Shown here: positions 17,733-28,450 of the stretch, in pieces
Layout of the letters: each line of letters opens with the position of its first letter
Numbering within the stretch: position 1 is the stretch's first letter
Origin: Deinococcus multiflagellatus
Lineage (GTDB): Bacteria > Deinococcota > Deinococci > Deinococcales > Deinococcaceae
Length of the DNA: 64,000 nt
Direction of reading: 5' to 3'
NCBI RefSeq assembly: GCF_020166415.1
Contig: NZ_JAIQXV010000021.1
Coordinates: 14,962-78,961, forward strand
The notes under the pieces: generated by a model
Database searches by the model: none
Seen by the model: the letters and a program-made list of their open reading frames with translations, nothing else
What the model was told of the DNA's origin: nothing
Position numbers and translations under genes: made by a program

Positions 17733-19121
17733 TCAACAGGTTGGTCGACGTCCGGAGCAGTTGCCTGTGGGGGGTGTGCTCGCTGCCGGGTGGGGCGGCT
17801 GAGGCATGAGTCCATCCTTAGAAATCAAACCCCCCGCAATCTCCCTGAAGATGGGAGCGGCCAGCTGCGAACCCTGGTAGTTGCGTTTGGCGCCCCGCAC
17901 CATGACTGCCACGGTGTACCGCGGCGGCTCTGTCAACACCAGGCCCGCGAAGGTACTCGTAAAAATCCGCTCACTGTAGCGGCCATTTTCAGCCACCTGC
18001 GCCGTCCCGGTCTTTCCACTCAGGTGGTAGCCCGGTATGCCGGCCTGTTTCGAGATCCCGTCGTCAATCACGGCGTGCAGCATGGCGCGGGTGGTGCGCG
18101 CAATCTCCGGGCGAAGTACCGGTCGCCGGCGGATTGGCGTGCCGGCGAGCAGCGAGGGCGCCACGTAGACGCCGTCATTTGCCAGCACGTTGAAGGCGGC
18201 GGCCAATTGAAGGGTGGTTACCGTCATGCCCTGACCAAAGGCATTGGTGGCGCGAATCACGTCGTCCCACTGTTCGGGCGGTCTCACTTGCCCGCGGCCT
18301 GTCGAGACGCCAACAGGCGCGGCCCGGCCAAAACCGTACGCCTGCAAGTAGGCGTGCATCTCCGAGGGCGGAAACGCCTCTACCAACCGGGTCATGCCCA
18401 CATTGCTGGAGTAGCGCAGAATCTGTTGGGTGTTCAGGCGGCCTGGGTGAGGCACGATATCCCCGATGGTGGCGCTTCCTACCCGGCGGCGCATGGGGGT
18501 CTCGTACTCGCGTTCAGGGGTGGTCGCCCCCTCATTGAGCAGCGCAGCGACAATCAGCGGCTTCATGACGCTGCCCGGCTCATATTCGTCCAGGAAAGCG
18601 CGGTTTCGCCACTGGGTGGGCGAAGCGCTTCGCCAGGCATTGGGGTCATAGGACGGGTAGGTGGCCGCAGCCAAAACACGACCTGTCGCCACATCCAACA
18701 CGACACTTGAGGCGAAATCGGCGTCCACGGCCCGCGCTGCGGTTTCCAGCGCCCGTTCGGTGATCGCCTGAACGAGGCTCTGGATGGTCAGGGTGACCGG
18801 CTCTCCCGCACTGAGCTGGGTCTCACGGCTGTATTCAATGCCTTCAAGCCCTTCGGTGCGCCCCATGAATCCCACCAGCGCGGCGCCGGAACTCTTCTGC
18901 GGGTACACCCGGCCTTGGCCAGCCGCGCTGTCGTGGGCCAGGAGCCGCCCGTCGCTGCTCGTGATGTGTCCGCGCTCAGGACGGGGCGTCTCAAGTTGAC
19001 CCACCGAAGGCGGCGTCATCAGCCGGGCGAAGGCCAGCACCAGCATGACCCAACACATCAAACCCACCAGATACATCCACCAGACCCGCCGCGGGCGTCT
19101 GGGTCTTCCTCGTTCATTCAT
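17733..19121 (-). CDS. Short class B penicillin-binding protein (FtsI/PBP2-like)
   Basis: A 462-residue peptidoglycan transpeptidase. One membrane helix (about 13-36) is followed by an abbreviated dimerisation region and the transpeptidase domain with all three motifs: SVMK near residue 184 (EPGSVMKP), SSN (RYSSNVGMTRL) and KTG (LSGKTGTAQ). It is over 100 residues shorter than E. coli FtsI. ATG 19121 has an AAAGGA site and follows the MFS gene after 55 nt. A paralogue of the same size lies at 50122 under a PhoB-box-like promoter. Probably an accessory septal or elongation enzyme. Confidence 0.88.
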   Translation of the reverse strand: MNERGRPRRPRRVWWMYLVGLMCWVMLVLAFARLMTPPSVGQLETPRPERGHITSSDGRLLAHDSAAGQGRVYPQKSSGAALVGFMGRTEGLEGIEYSRETQLSAGEPVTLTIQSLVQAITERALETAARAVDADFASSVVLDVATGRVLAAATYPSYDPNAWRSASPTQWRNRAFLDEYEPGSVMKPLIVAALLNEGATTPEREYETPMRRRVGSATIGDIVPHPGRLNTQQILRYSSNVGMTRLVEAFPPSEMHAYLQAYGFGRAAPVGVSTGRGQVRPPEQWDDVIRATNAFGQGMTVTTLQLAAAFNVLANDGVYVAPSLLAGTPIRRRPVLRPEIARTTRAMLHAVIDDGISKQAGIPGYHLSGKTGTAQVAENGRYSERIFTSTFAGLVLTEPPRYTVAVMVRGAKRNYQGSQLAAPIFREIAGGLISKDGLMPQPPHPAASTPPTGNCSGRRPTC

Positions 19122-19176
19122 ATAGCTGTTTTCCTTTCGTTCGCGTGCCGGCGTAGGGCCGGCACTTGCATTTACT

Positions 19177-20409
19177 TCAAAGCGTGGAGGCTGAGTTCGG
19201 GTCACGGCTTGGGATGTTCATGCGGCCCCGGTGCGTCCACCAGACCACAGCCAGGAGCACCAGGGCCAGGCCACCCCCGACCAGAAACGCCTGATCGGGG
19301 AGGCGTGTGCCCAGCAGGCCAGCGACAGGGTAGGCGAATGCCCACCAAAGATGGCTCCAGGCGAAGTGGGCGCCGTACACCCGGCCCTGTGCAGCTTCAT
19401 CCGTGCGTTCGGCCAGCAAGGTCTCGGTGGGCAGATTCACCCAGTTCTGGCCGATGCCGGCCAAGAGCCAGAACCCCATCAGGCCTCCCAGAGGCAGCAG
19501 ATCACCAGGCAGAATCGCCACACTTGTGACGAGTGCCCCCAGAGCGATGAACCGTGTCAGAGGGATTCGCCGGCCAGCTGCCCCCACAGCCAGGGACGCC
19601 AGGGCCGCGCCCAGTCCAAAGGCCGCCATCACCCATCCATATGACGCTTCGCCCAGCTTCAGGTCTCCCTGCACCCTGGAAACCGTCGCCGTGAGAATCA
19701 GTGCGCCTGTAACAGCCGCCACCAGTTCCATCAGGAGAGCAAAGCGGACTGGGGGGTCACGCCACAACCGGGCGGTGCCGTCCTTGACATCGGTCAAGGT
19801 GCTGCGCGCCACCGGCTCCGTGCTCGCCCGCAGCGCCGGCAGGGTGAGGATCAGAAGCCCGGCGATCAGGAAGCTCGCCGCGTCCACCAGAAAGAGGGCG
19901 CGCGTGCCCAGCCACGCGGCGAGCAGGCCGGCCAGCCCTGGGCCCACGATGGCCAGGAGTTCGGTGGTTGCACTGGAAAGCGCGAACGCAGGTCGGCTGT
20001 CCTCCCGGCCCATGACCAGGGGGACGGTGGCCTGGTTGGTGGGGGTGAAGAACGCGGTAAAGGCGTTGAGCAGGACCATCAGCACGTAGATCTGCCAGAC
20101 CTGCGTGACAAAGAACATGCCGAGCATGACGAGCAGGCGCCCAAAGTGGCAGGTCAGCAGCACGGTACGCCGGTTCACCCGGTCGGCCAGAACCCCGGCG
20201 AGGGGACTGAGCAGGACGAACACGGTGACCCGGAGCGTCAGGGCGAGCGCGAGAATGACAGGCGCCTGATCTGGACCGGCCAGTTGGGCAGCCAGAAGGG
20301 CCAGTCCCACCCAGGTGAGGGCGTCGCCGATCTGGCTGACAGTCTGCGCGGCGTAGAGACGAGCGAAGCGCGGATTGCGCAGGGCCGAGAAGGTGGCCAG
20401 GGCGTTCAA
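19177..20409 (-). CDS. MFS transporter
   Basis: A 410-residue 12-helix major facilitator of the MFS_3/NreB-like type (GVLADRVNRRTVLL loop after helix 2, LNAFTAFFTPTNQAT). Its ATG overlaps the stop of the arsR-type gene by 4 nt, so the two form a repressor-exporter operon controlled by the operator at 20780. Such pairs usually export a metal or a toxic compound; the substrate is not visible. Confidence 0.85.
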   Translation of the reverse strand: MNALATFSALRNPRFARLYAAQTVSQIGDALTWVGLALLAAQLAGPDQAPVILALALTLRVTVFVLLSPLAGVLADRVNRRTVLLTCHFGRLLVMLGMFFVTQVWQIYVLMVLLNAFTAFFTPTNQATVPLVMGREDSRPAFALSSATTELLAIVGPGLAGLLAAWLGTRALFLVDAASFLIAGLLILTLPALRASTEPVARSTLTDVKDGTARLWRDPPVRFALLMELVAAVTGALILTATVSRVQGDLKLGEASYGWVMAAFGLGAALASLAVGAAGRRIPLTRFIALGALVTSVAILPGDLLPLGGLMGFWLLAGIGQNWVNLPTETLLAERTDEAAQGRVYGAHFAWSHLWWAFAYPVAGLLGTRLPDQAFLVGGGLALVLLAVVWWTHRGRMNIPSRDPNSASTL

Positions 20410-20771
20410 TGCACACTCCCTGGGGTGGCTTCGGCCACCGGATGATCCGGCAATGCCAGCCGGGCATGCTGTGCATGACTGAAGGCCTCTTGCAGCAGCG
20501 TCACCAGGTGGGCATCGGCCAACCGGTAGTGCATATGCAGACCGTCCCGGCGGGAGGTCACCAGATGTGCGTGACGCAGAACGGCAAGATGACGGCTGAC
20601 GGTACTCTGAGGCAGATGCAACGCCTCAACCAGTGCGGTGACAGTGTGCTCGCCCAGGGTGAGCTGCAGCAGCAGGTTCACTCGAAGAGGCTCTCGGAGA
20701 GCGTCAAACAGCCGGGTCACATGCAGGAGGTCATCGGGCGGAGGCGGAACGGGCAAGGGGTGTCGGTGCAT
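20406..20771 (-). CDS. ArsR-family repressor
   Basis: A 121-residue winged-helix repressor. The helix-turn-helix is LVEALHLPQSTVSRHLAVLRHAHLV. It lacks the Cys-rich ELCVCDL metal site and has no Cys at all, but is rich in His (HMHYRLADAHLV, FSHAQHARL), so it is either a His-site metal sensor or a non-metal ArsR. TATACT lies 5 nt upstream of the ATG. Confidence 0.88.
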   Translation of the reverse strand: MHRHPLPVPPPPDDLLHVTRLFDALREPLRVNLLLQLTLGEHTVTALVEALHLPQSTVSRHLAVLRHAHLVTSRRDGLHMHYRLADAHLVTLLQEAFSHAQHARLALPDHPVAEATPGSVH

Positions 20772-20779
20772 GCTTGAGT

Positions 20780-20807
20780 ATATCTGTTTATTCGGATAGA
20801 CAAATAT
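20780..20807 (-). promoter_or_regulatory. 12-4-12 inverted repeat operator of ArsR gene
   Basis: ATATCTGTTTAT and ATAGACAAATAT form an inverted repeat with 10 of 12 pairs matching and a 4-nt spacer. It overlaps the -10 element of the arsR-MFS operon, the normal place for an ArsR/SmtB operator. Confidence 0.75.
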
Positions 20808-21489
20808 AGTGAGATATAGAGAGATTGGCGGTTGCGTGGAGCCGGTGGCCAGACAGATGGGCGGACACCCACTGCATTTGGGGCGATGCAGCGCGGCGCT
20901 TCATCCAGCAAAGGAAAGGGGGGCATAACGCTTCGGACAGGTCCAGTGGCTATCTGGAGAGGGAAGCGATCCTCAACAACTGACGTTCGAGGGAGCCACG
21001 AAACAGACGAAGAATCCCACCTTATTCAGAACCCGGCGGCACCGGCCAACTGGCGACTCTTCACATATACTGGTCATCAGCTCCAGAAATTAGGTGACAG
21101 CGCTGGGCATCCTGTTCGGGCATGAAGGAGAGCCTTGACTTGAGCTCCATCCCCTTTCTCCTGGGCCCACCGCTCTATGTCTGCGGTGGGTTGTGGCTGG
21201 GGGGCCATACCGGCCAGGACTTCAGTTCACGGCGCCACCGCTCAAACCGAATCTGCCGTTTGATGACGCGGCACCGATAGACCAAGCCAGCAGGGAAGCA
21301 TGCAGCGTACACACATGTCTGCATGGGCCTCCATTATTTTTAAACCCCTCCGTGGAACGAGCCGCCTCAGCTCAAAGTTCCGGCAGGGAGCGGCCTCGAC
21401 TCTCTACTGAGAAAACCTCTTGCTTGCGTAATCCCCATCAATGTGGACTTCGATAATCCCTGTACGTCATGAAACTGTGAGCCGGCCCC
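20808..21489. other. Gene-free stretch of about 680 bp
   Basis: Apart from a short ATATAG direct repeat next to the ArsR operator I see no gene, RNA or repeat here. Confidence 0.4.
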
Positions 21490-21500
21490 TAGCCTGAGGG

Positions 21501-22238
21501 ATGACTCTCCCCGCTCACGCGCATCTGCAACGCCTGCTCGCCTTTTTGAAGAAGTACTGGCGCGCCCTTCTCACCCTCTTTTTCAGTCTCCTTCTTCCCC
21601 TCTTGGGCTTCGTCAAGATCGCCGAAGAGGTCTATGAGAAAGAGCCCTTCGCCTTTGAAGAGCCCCTGATGCTTGCGGTTCACGCTGGTGCCTCCACAGC
21701 TTTGAATAACGTGACCCGGTTCCTTTCACTGTTTGGCAACATGGCCGGCATGGTGCCTCTGACGGGCCTTCTCAGCGTCATGCTCTACCGCATTCGCCCC
21801 CGACTGGCCTACTTTCTCCTGCTGGCGTTGGGCGGCACGGTGGCAATCAACACGGTCCTCAAACAGTTTTTTGACCGGCCCCGCCCCGCGTTCTGGACCC
21901 CATTTCTCCCCGAACCTGACTTCTCTTTCCCGAGTGGTCACGCCATGTTTGCGAGTGCGCTGGTGAGCGCTGTCGTTGTGATTCTGTGGTCCACACGCTG
22001 GCGCCTCCCGGCCCTCGTCTGCGGCGCCCTATATGTGCTCGCCATGATGTGGTCCTGGGTGTACATCGGCGTGCATTACCCCACAGACGTCACGGCCGGC
22101 GCTCTGGTCTCGGTGGCCTGGGTGGTGGGGTTGAATTACGTGTTGCATGTCCACCGGATTCTGCGCCCCGCGCCAGCAGCTTCAGCTGAACGCCCGGGTG
22201 AAGAGAGGGGGCGGCAGGAAACGTCATCGGCCCAGTAA
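21501..22238 (+). CDS. PAP2-family membrane phosphatase
   Basis: A 245-residue membrane protein with the PAP2 motifs KQFFDRPRPAFW, FPSGHA and WVYIGVHYPTDV. The last Ser of the second motif is Ala and the usual SR before the third is SW, so it is more diverged than the other two PAP2 proteins here. TAGCCT lies 5 nt before the ATG; no clear direct repeat is present upstream. A signal-anchor type N-terminus precedes five or six helices. Confidence 0.82.
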   Translation: MTLPAHAHLQRLLAFLKKYWRALLTLFFSLLLPLLGFVKIAEEVYEKEPFAFEEPLMLAVHAGASTALNNVTRFLSLFGNMAGMVPLTGLLSVMLYRIRPRLAYFLLLALGGTVAINTVLKQFFDRPRPAFWTPFLPEPDFSFPSGHAMFASALVSAVVVILWSTRWRLPALVCGALYVLAMMWSWVYIGVHYPTDVTAGALVSVAWVVGLNYVLHVHRILRPAPAASAERPGEERGRQETSSAQ

Positions 22239-22794
22239 GCAGGAAAGTTGGCCGTCAACAGCATGGGTCGGTGGCCGCTTCCGTCCGGGATCACCCAGCT
22301 GCTGGCCACCCGTCAGGTGAAGTCCAGACGGCACATCCCCGCCCACTTTTCATAGCCCCTGAGTCGGCGCGAAGCGGACCAAACCGAGCGGCGCCCACAC
22401 TTGGCCAAGGGCCCGTCCTCTCGGCCCTCCGTGCTCACTGGATTTGGACGCCTGCCCAGTTCTCCTGGACGGCCCGACTGTGGATTCGCTTACCTTAGGC
22501 CACACTTGCGACAGATCACCTTTCTGGTGCGGACACATTACCCTCCGAACCCCAGCCGGCCAGACCACACCGCAGCCCGTCGCAACGCTGCTAACTGGCC
22601 CTATCAGCTCGCTCGCCCCGTGGTCGTTCCAGCGCTCTGGAGCAAGCGGAGGGATAGAGCGGCGCCCGCTCAAGTAACTCCTCGCCAGCCGCGCCGGCCT
22701 CTATGCAGTGCAGAGGCATGCCTGAACCCCAAGACAAGGGGTACATCACACTGAAGGCTTTGGACGGCAGCGCTTACGACAATGCATCCATCTG
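22239..22794. other. Gene-free stretch
   Basis: About 550 bp before the palindromic operator; no supported gene seen on either strand. Confidence 0.4.
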
Positions 22795-22823
22795 GCCTTA
22801 ATAGGAATTATTCCTATTAAGGC
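22795..22823 (+). promoter_or_regulatory. 29-bp perfect palindrome, candidate metalloregulator operator
   Basis: GCCTTAATAGGAAT and its exact inverse ATTCCTATTAAGGC flank a single T. The palindrome ends 2 bp before TAAGCT (22826-22831), the probable -10 of the iron-transporter gene. The GAAT-T-ATTC core resembles Fur-family iron boxes; DtxR-type is also possible. Confidence 0.75.
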
Positions 22824-22837
22824 GTTAAGCTGATGAC

Positions 22838-23329
22838 ATGACCTCGCGCCGTGATCAGACCTTCATCCTTCAGAAAATTCAGCCTGCTCTGCTGGGGCTG
22901 ATGGACGGATCAGTCAGCACCCTTGCGCCGATCTTCGCAGCGGCGGGCTTGACTGGCCGTCCCATTGACGCCTTCTACGTTGGCCTCGCCGCATCTGTCG
23001 GCGCGGCCATCAGCATGGGCCTCGCGGAGGCGCTCAGCGATGACGGCGTGGTCTCTGGACGGGGCACGCCCCTGGCCAGGGGGGTCATCACCGGCGTCGC
23101 CACCGTGCTGGGCGGCATGCTGCACACCTTTCCGTTTCTGCTGCCGGACCTGCGCGTCGCCCTGACGCTGGCCTACGCAGTGGTGCTCATCGAGCTCGTG
23201 GTCATCGCTTACATTCGCTGGCACTACATGCGGTCACCGCTGGGGCAGACCATTTTTCAGGTGATCGTGGGCGGGGCGGTCGTCTTTGCGGTCGGTGTCT
23301 GGCTTGGCCAGTTGGGGGCGCGCGCCTAG
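22838..23329 (+). CDS. VIT/CCC1-like metal transporter (ferritin-less MbfA type)
   Basis: A 163-residue membrane protein resembling the membrane half of erythrin-vacuolar iron transport proteins: [24 protein letters not shown], then [23 protein letters not shown]. Five hydrophobic segments are visible. Family members move Fe2+ or Mn2+ across membranes and MbfA exports iron. The start is fixed by TAAGCT 6 nt upstream. The perfect palindrome over the promoter suggests control by an iron or manganese regulator (inference). Confidence 0.8.
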   Translation: MTSRRDQTFILQKIQPALLGLMDGSVSTLAPIFAAAGLTGRPIDAFYVGLAASVGAAISMGLAEALSDDGVVSGRGTPLARGVITGVATVLGGMLHTFPFLLPDLRVALTLAYAVVLIELVVIAYIRWHYMRSPLGQTIFQVIVGGAVVFAVGVWLGQLGARA

Positions 23330-23469
23330 ACGCGTGGCCAGAAGGACGCTGGACATAGTGGGGCTGACCACGGCCAGGACCAAGCTCAACACTAGAAGGT
23401 CTACCGCCCCGGCGACCCGCCGTATGCTCAGGGAAACACGCTCCTGGCCCCATGCCACCATAGCGGTCT

Positions 23470-23865
23470 ATGCTCTTCTGGCTCGGTTTGGCTTGTGGCG
23501 GCGCCCTTGGCGCGCTCATTCGTTACGGCATTCAACTGGCCCTGAGTGGGCGACTGGCCCATACACCCTGGGCCACGTTTCCGCTGGCCACCCTGCTGGT
23601 CAATGTAGCCGGGTCGTTCGCACTGGCGTTCGTCGTGACACTGTCACTGCGCGGCGCCTTGTCCTCCGAATGGCGCCTGATCATAGGCACCGGTTTTATT
23701 GGCGCCTTGACCACCTTTTCGACCCTTGAATGGGAAACTTACCTGCTGCTGCGTGACAATGACATGGTGCGGGCCACGCTGTCGGTGGTCGCCAACTTGA
23801 TGCTGGGCTTTGTGGCTGTGCTCCTGGGCCGCGCACTGGCCCTGGCCTGGACTGCTGCCCGCTGA
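23470..23865 (+). CDS. crcB: Fluoride exporter CrcB/Fluc
   Basis: A 131-residue protein with four membrane helices and the family hallmarks GGALGALIRYG, PLATLLVNVAGSFALAF and GTGFIGALTTFSTLEWE. Two copies assemble into a dual-topology fluoride channel in the membrane. I looked for a fluoride riboswitch upstream and did not find a convincing one; the gene may follow the VIT-like transporter transcript 140 bp upstream. Confidence 0.9.
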   Translation: MLFWLGLACGGALGALIRYGIQLALSGRLAHTPWATFPLATLLVNVAGSFALAFVVTLSLRGALSSEWRLIIGTGFIGALTTFSTLEWETYLLLRDNDMVRATLSVVANLMLGFVAVLLGRALALAWTAAR

Positions 23866-23972
23866 CTGTTTTGGCTCCAGCGCCGCTGTCGGCCCCACGG
23901 CGGCCGAACAGTCCAGATCAAGGAGGGGGGCTGCTGCCCCTAAGGCCTTGAGTGCACTTGGGCAACCAGACC

Positions 23973-24233
23973 TCAGCGGGACAACTTCAGAAGCTTCACG
24001 AGATCGGCGGGACGCTCACCCCGTGCCTGGCACTGCGCCACATAGGTTTCCAGAATCACGTCTCCGGTGGATTCCAGCGCACTCTTGACACCGGCGTACA
24101 GCGTCATGACGTCTACGCAGTTCTTCTCCTCCTCGACCATTTTCTGGAGCCCCCGGACTTGACCTTCCAGGCGGCGCAGACGGTTGAGGATTCTGACTTT
24201 CTCGGCTTGATGGTCGCTGACGGGCACAGACAT
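23973..24233 (-). CDS. cstR: CsoR-family persulfide sensor (CstR-like)
   Basis: An 86-residue all-helical repressor of the CsoR/RcnR family ([36 protein letters not shown] split across helices 1-2). Two cysteines remain at the CsoR ligand positions (NC near residue 39 and QC near 68) but the histidine expected four residues before the second is Tyr (YVAQC). Loss of that His is the distinguishing mark of the persulfide sensor CstR versus copper CsoR. It is divergent from a persulfide dioxygenase-rhodanese operon and two operators lie between, which supports the assignment. TATATT lies 6 nt upstream of its ATG. Confidence 0.85.
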   Translation of the reverse strand: MSVPVSDHQAEKVRILNRLRRLEGQVRGLQKMVEEEKNCVDVMTLYAGVKSALESTGDVILETYVAQCQARGERPADLVKLLKLSR

Positions 24234-24242
24234 TCTCTAAAT

Positions 24243-24284
24243 ATACCCCCTCCGGGTATTTGACAGAATACCCTGGGGGGGTAT
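24243..24284. promoter_or_regulatory. Two identical CstR-type operators over divergent promoters
   Basis: ATACCC-N5-GGGTAT occurs twice, at 24243-24259 and 24268-24284, 25 bp apart. A plus promoter TTGACA (24260-24265) and TAAAGT (24284-24289) lies in and between them, with ATG 6 nt after the -10; the minus promoter of the repressor overlaps the first repeat. Confidence 0.85.
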
Positions 24285-24295
24285 AAAGTCCAGTT

Positions 24296-25678
<1,383 letters not shown>

Positions 25679-25688
25679 CCCGCACCCG

Positions 25689-25719
25689 GCGGAGGCGGCC
25701 CACGGGGCGCCGCCTCCGC
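25689..25719 (+). terminator. GC-rich hairpin inside the persulfide operon
   Basis: GCGGAGGCGGC pairs with GCCGCCTCCGC (11 bp) followed by TTTGG, between the dioxygenase and the rhodanese gene. It may be a partial terminator that lowers downstream expression. Confidence 0.55.
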
Positions 25720-25740
25720 TTTGGCTGAAAGGAGCTTTCC

Positions 25741-26058
25741 ATGACCTACCAAGACATCTTTACCACCGAACTTGAAAGGAAGAAGCGCAATGGCGCCCGC
25801 TTGGTCGACGTGCGTGAGCATGAGGAGTACATGGCCGGACACATTCCCGGCGCCACCAACCTCCCGCTCAGCGAACTGATTGGCCGTGCGGACGAGATAG
25901 AGCCGACCACCATCCTGATCTGCGCCAGCGGGAATCGTTCCTCACAGGCCGCTGCTTACCTTGTCTCTCAGGGCAAGACCGGAGTGATGAATCTTTCGGG
26001 TGGCACGGCGGCCTGGAGTCGTGAGGGCCGTGACCTCAACCGGGGCGAGCAGCCATGA
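25741..26058 (+). CDS. Single-domain rhodanese
   Basis: A 105-residue sulfurtransferase with the active-site loop CASGNRS near residue 62 and the family motifs [18 protein letters not shown] and [16 protein letters not shown] lies 8 nt before the ATG. It overlaps the TauE gene by 4 nt. It would pass sulfane sulfur between the dioxygenase and other acceptors. Confidence 0.92.
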   Translation: MTYQDIFTTELERKKRNGARLVDVREHEEYMAGHIPGATNLPLSELIGRADEIEPTTILICASGNRSSQAAAYLVSQGKTGVMNLSGGTAAWSREGRDLNRGEQP

Positions 26059-26858
26059 TCTTCGCCTGGATCGGCGCGGCCCTGATTGGGCTGAGCCTCG
26101 GCTTGTTGGGCTCAGGCGGGTCCATCCTGACCGTGCCGGTGCTGGTTTACCTCGTGGGCGAGCCGGAGAAACTGGCCATTGCCGAATCGCTCGCCATCGT
26201 GGGCGGGATCAGCCTGATTGGGGCGATCCCCTACGCCATGAAGCGGCAGATCGACTGGCGCTCGGTGCTGTGGTTTGGTCTTCCCGGCGTGGTGGGCACT
26301 TTTCTGGGCGCGGCGCTGAGCGTGTACCTGAGCGGCGTGGTGCAACTGCTGCTCTTCGCCGTGGTGATGCTGCTCGCCGCCATCATGATGTTCCGGCCCT
26401 CGAGCACTCGGCCGGAGGGCCAGTTGACCCACCACCGCTCGCCCCTCAAGATCGGCGCGGAAGGTCTGGGCGTCGGCGTGCTAACCGGCTTGGTGGGCGT
26501 GGGCGGCGGGTTCCTGATCATCCCCGCACTGGTGCTGCTGGGCGGCCTGCCCATGGGCCTCGCGGTGGGCACCAGCCTGCTCATCATTTCCGCCAAGAGT
26601 TTCGTGGGTTTTGCCAAGTACGTGAACGTGCTGGCTGAGCAGAACGTGTCGGTGAACTGGCCCCTGATCCTGATGTTCACCGTCATCGGCATTCTGGGGA
26701 GCTTTCTCGGGGCGCGCCTCGGCAAGAACCTTTCCAACGACAGCCTTAAAAAGGGCTTCGCTGGCTTCCTGGTCGTGATGGGTGTCTACGTTCTGGCCAC
26801 CAACGTGCCCAAGGTGCTGAACCCGCCTCCCGCTGCCAAAGTGCAAGTGCAGCACTGA
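26055..26858 (+). CDS. TauE/SafE-family sulfite or sulfur-anion exporter
   Basis: A 267-residue membrane protein with the duplicated family motif: [18 protein letters not shown] and [18 protein letters not shown]. About eight helices. In cst operons this family (CstA, or separate TauE) removes sulfite or another sulfur anion produced by persulfide oxidation. Start overlaps the rhodanese stop (ATGA). Confidence 0.88.
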   Translation: MIFAWIGAALIGLSLGLLGSGGSILTVPVLVYLVGEPEKLAIAESLAIVGGISLIGAIPYAMKRQIDWRSVLWFGLPGVVGTFLGAALSVYLSGVVQLLLFAVVMLLAAIMMFRPSSTRPEGQLTHHRSPLKIGAEGLGVGVLTGLVGVGGGFLIIPALVLLGGLPMGLAVGTSLLIISAKSFVGFAKYVNVLAEQNVSVNWPLILMFTVIGILGSFLGARLGKNLSNDSLKKGFAGFLVVMGVYVLATNVPKVLNPPPAAKVQVQH

Positions 26859-26924
26859 AGGTGCCCGGCAAACCTCCTGCTCAACCTCCCTGCGCGGCTC
26901 TTCCTTCTCCGAGGTCTTTCTTCT

Positions 26925-27500
26925 ATGACTGAACTGCTCGACTTTCTCCATTCTCCCTGGCCCTGGTACCTGGGCGGCCCCCTGATCGGCCTGACCGTCC
27001 CACTGCTGCTGTGGCTGGGCAACAAGAGCTTTGGGATCTCCGCCAATCTGCGGCACGCCTGTGCCATCCTGCTGCCCGAACGGGCCAAACCCGGTTTCTT
27101 CCACTATGACTGGCGCAGGGAACGCTGGAATCTGATGTTCGCGGGTGGGCTGGTGTTGGGTGGGGGGCTGGCGGGTCTGATCTTCGCCAACCCCGAACCC
27201 ACCCGCCTGAGTGCTGCTGGCGCCCAGTCGATTCAGGACCTGGGCGTGCAGGTGCGGCCCAGCCTCTTTCCCTCAGAACTGACCGACCTGTCCAACCCCG
27301 GCGTGTGGCTGCTGCTGGCCTTCTCGGGCCTGCTGGTGGGCTTCGGCACCCGGTATGGCGGTGGGTGCACCTCCGGCCACGCGATTACCGGTCTCTCCAC
27401 CCTGCAAGGCCCTTCTTTAATCGCCACCGTCTCGTTCTTTGTCGGTGGCATCCTCAGCGCAAACCTTCTCCTTCCCCTCTTCATGGCGGTCATCGGGTGA
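26925..27500 (+). CDS. YeeE/YedE-family (TsuA-like) transporter, first half
   Basis: A 191-residue membrane protein with the family cysteine motif [12 protein letters not shown] near residue 145, the site that handles thiosulfate in TsuA. The second half is encoded by the next gene, whose GTG overlaps this stop. Together the two small proteins equal one full-length YeeE-type transporter. In this operon they fit thiosulfate or sulfane sulfur movement. Confidence 0.88.
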   Translation: MTELLDFLHSPWPWYLGGPLIGLTVPLLLWLGNKSFGISANLRHACAILLPERAKPGFFHYDWRRERWNLMFAGGLVLGGGLAGLIFANPEPTRLSAAGAQSIQDLGVQVRPSLFPSELTDLSNPGVWLLLAFSGLLVGFGTRYGGGCTSGHAITGLSTLQGPSLIATVSFFVGGILSANLLLPLFMAVIG

Positions 27501-27973
27501 CAGGTGAAGCCTCCATTCCAGGCGTCCACACCGAGCCTTCTTCCACGACCCGCGCCGCGACCGGCCTGCTGCTCTACCTCCTCGCGGGGTTGTATTTCGG
27601 TGTCGTCCTTGTGAAATCGGAGGCGGCCAGCTGGTACCGCATTCAAGAGATGTTCCGCTTCGAGTCTTTCCACATGTTCGGGCTGATGGGTTCGGCGGTC
27701 TTCACTGGGATGGTCACCACTATACTTCTGCGCCGCAGTGGCCTGAAAAGCCGGGATGGCCAGACCATCCGGGTCACGGACAAGGAGAAGGGATGGCGGC
27801 GGTACGTGTTCGGGGGCCTCACCTTTGGGATGGGCTGGGGCCTGGCCGGAGTCTGTCCTGGACCTATGTTCGTCCTAGTAGGGGCGGGCGTCTGGCCCAT
27901 CCTTATCGTATTGACCTTCGCTCTCCTAGGAACCTATCTGTACGGTGTACTGAAAGCTCGCCTCCCTCATTGA
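27497..27973 (+). CDS. YeeE/YedE-family (DUF6691) transporter, second half
   Basis: A 158-residue membrane protein. The core motif [26 protein letters not shown] contains the second conserved Cys (residue about 122), split here only for description: [15 protein letters not shown] start at 27497 overlaps the preceding stop by 4 nt; the same frame is open further upstream inside the previous gene and is not used. Last gene of the persulfide operon. Confidence 0.85.
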   Translation: MTGEASIPGVHTEPSSTTRAATGLLLYLLAGLYFGVVLVKSEAASWYRIQEMFRFESFHMFGLMGSAVFTGMVTTILLRRSGLKSRDGQTIRVTDKEKGWRRYVFGGLTFGMGWGLAGVCPGPMFVLVGAGVWPILIVLTFALLGTYLYGVLKARLPH

Positions 27974-28068
27974 AATGGAGGGGCTTGATCACATCTCGAG
28001 AGTGCTGGACATTTGGGCTAACGAAGACCTTTCCTGCCTGCGTTTGAGGGGCTCAGGGCAGGCTGCCT

Positions 28069-28262
28069 TGCAATCGAGATGGCGAATCTCGCGCTGCAGC
28101 AGGGCCAGGATGCCCACATGCTGAGCCTGTCGAGAGTCATTATTACCGCGCAGACCTCGGAAATGCTTGATTACCGCACCTGGCTCAAGAAGCGCGGCCT
28201 GTCAGGAAAGTGGATCTTGTGGTCCCCCACGCAGCCGTTTGGGACCTTGCGTTGTTCAGCAG
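28069..28262 (+). pseudogene. DUF305 3' remnant with its degenerate terminator
   Basis: Bases 28069-28202 repeat, with about 85-90 percent identity by eye, the last 43 codons of the DUF305 gene ending at 5899 (IEMANLALQQGQDAH, then DYRTWLKKRGL). The N-terminal three quarters and the stop codon are gone. The following bases also resemble the region after that gene, including GTCCC/GGGAC arms and TTGTTCAG. It is a dead copy left by duplication or recombination. Confidence 0.8.
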
Positions 28263-28272
28263 CTGGCCCTTC

Positions 28273-28450
28273 TTACAACCGCAGATAGGCCTGCGCGACG
28301 TACCTGCTGTCGCCCTGCCAGGACACCCGGCACCAGATGGCCGCACCGCTGATCAGGTTCACCCGCGCCCCCTGAAGGAGCGTGGCCAGCGGCATCTGGG
28401 CGCTCGGACCAGCACGCAGACTGATGCCCCTGGTCGTGAAGTGAACATTC
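28273..28450 (-). pseudogene. Bacterial SH3-domain remnant
   Basis: A minus-strand frame ending in TAA at 28273 encodes ISLRAGPSAQMPLATLLQGA, then a stretch ending VSWQGDSRYVAQAYLRL, the pattern of an SH3b domain from a secreted protein. No start codon, signal peptide or upstream domain is in frame, so it is probably the 3' end of a broken gene. Confidence 0.55.

Noticed and set aside
17559..18710. Long plus-strand frames opposite the PBP gene
   Set aside because: They are antisense shadows of the minus-strand gene that has all transpeptidase motifs.
21450..21500. Box-type promoter before the third PAP2 gene
   Set aside because: The sequence 20 nt before TAGCCT (ACGTCA) and its 11-bp partner do not match the hexamer well enough.
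23400..23469. Fluoride riboswitch before crcB
   Set aside because: The conserved loop and pseudoknot sequences of the crcB riboswitch are not visible in this short GC-rich leader.
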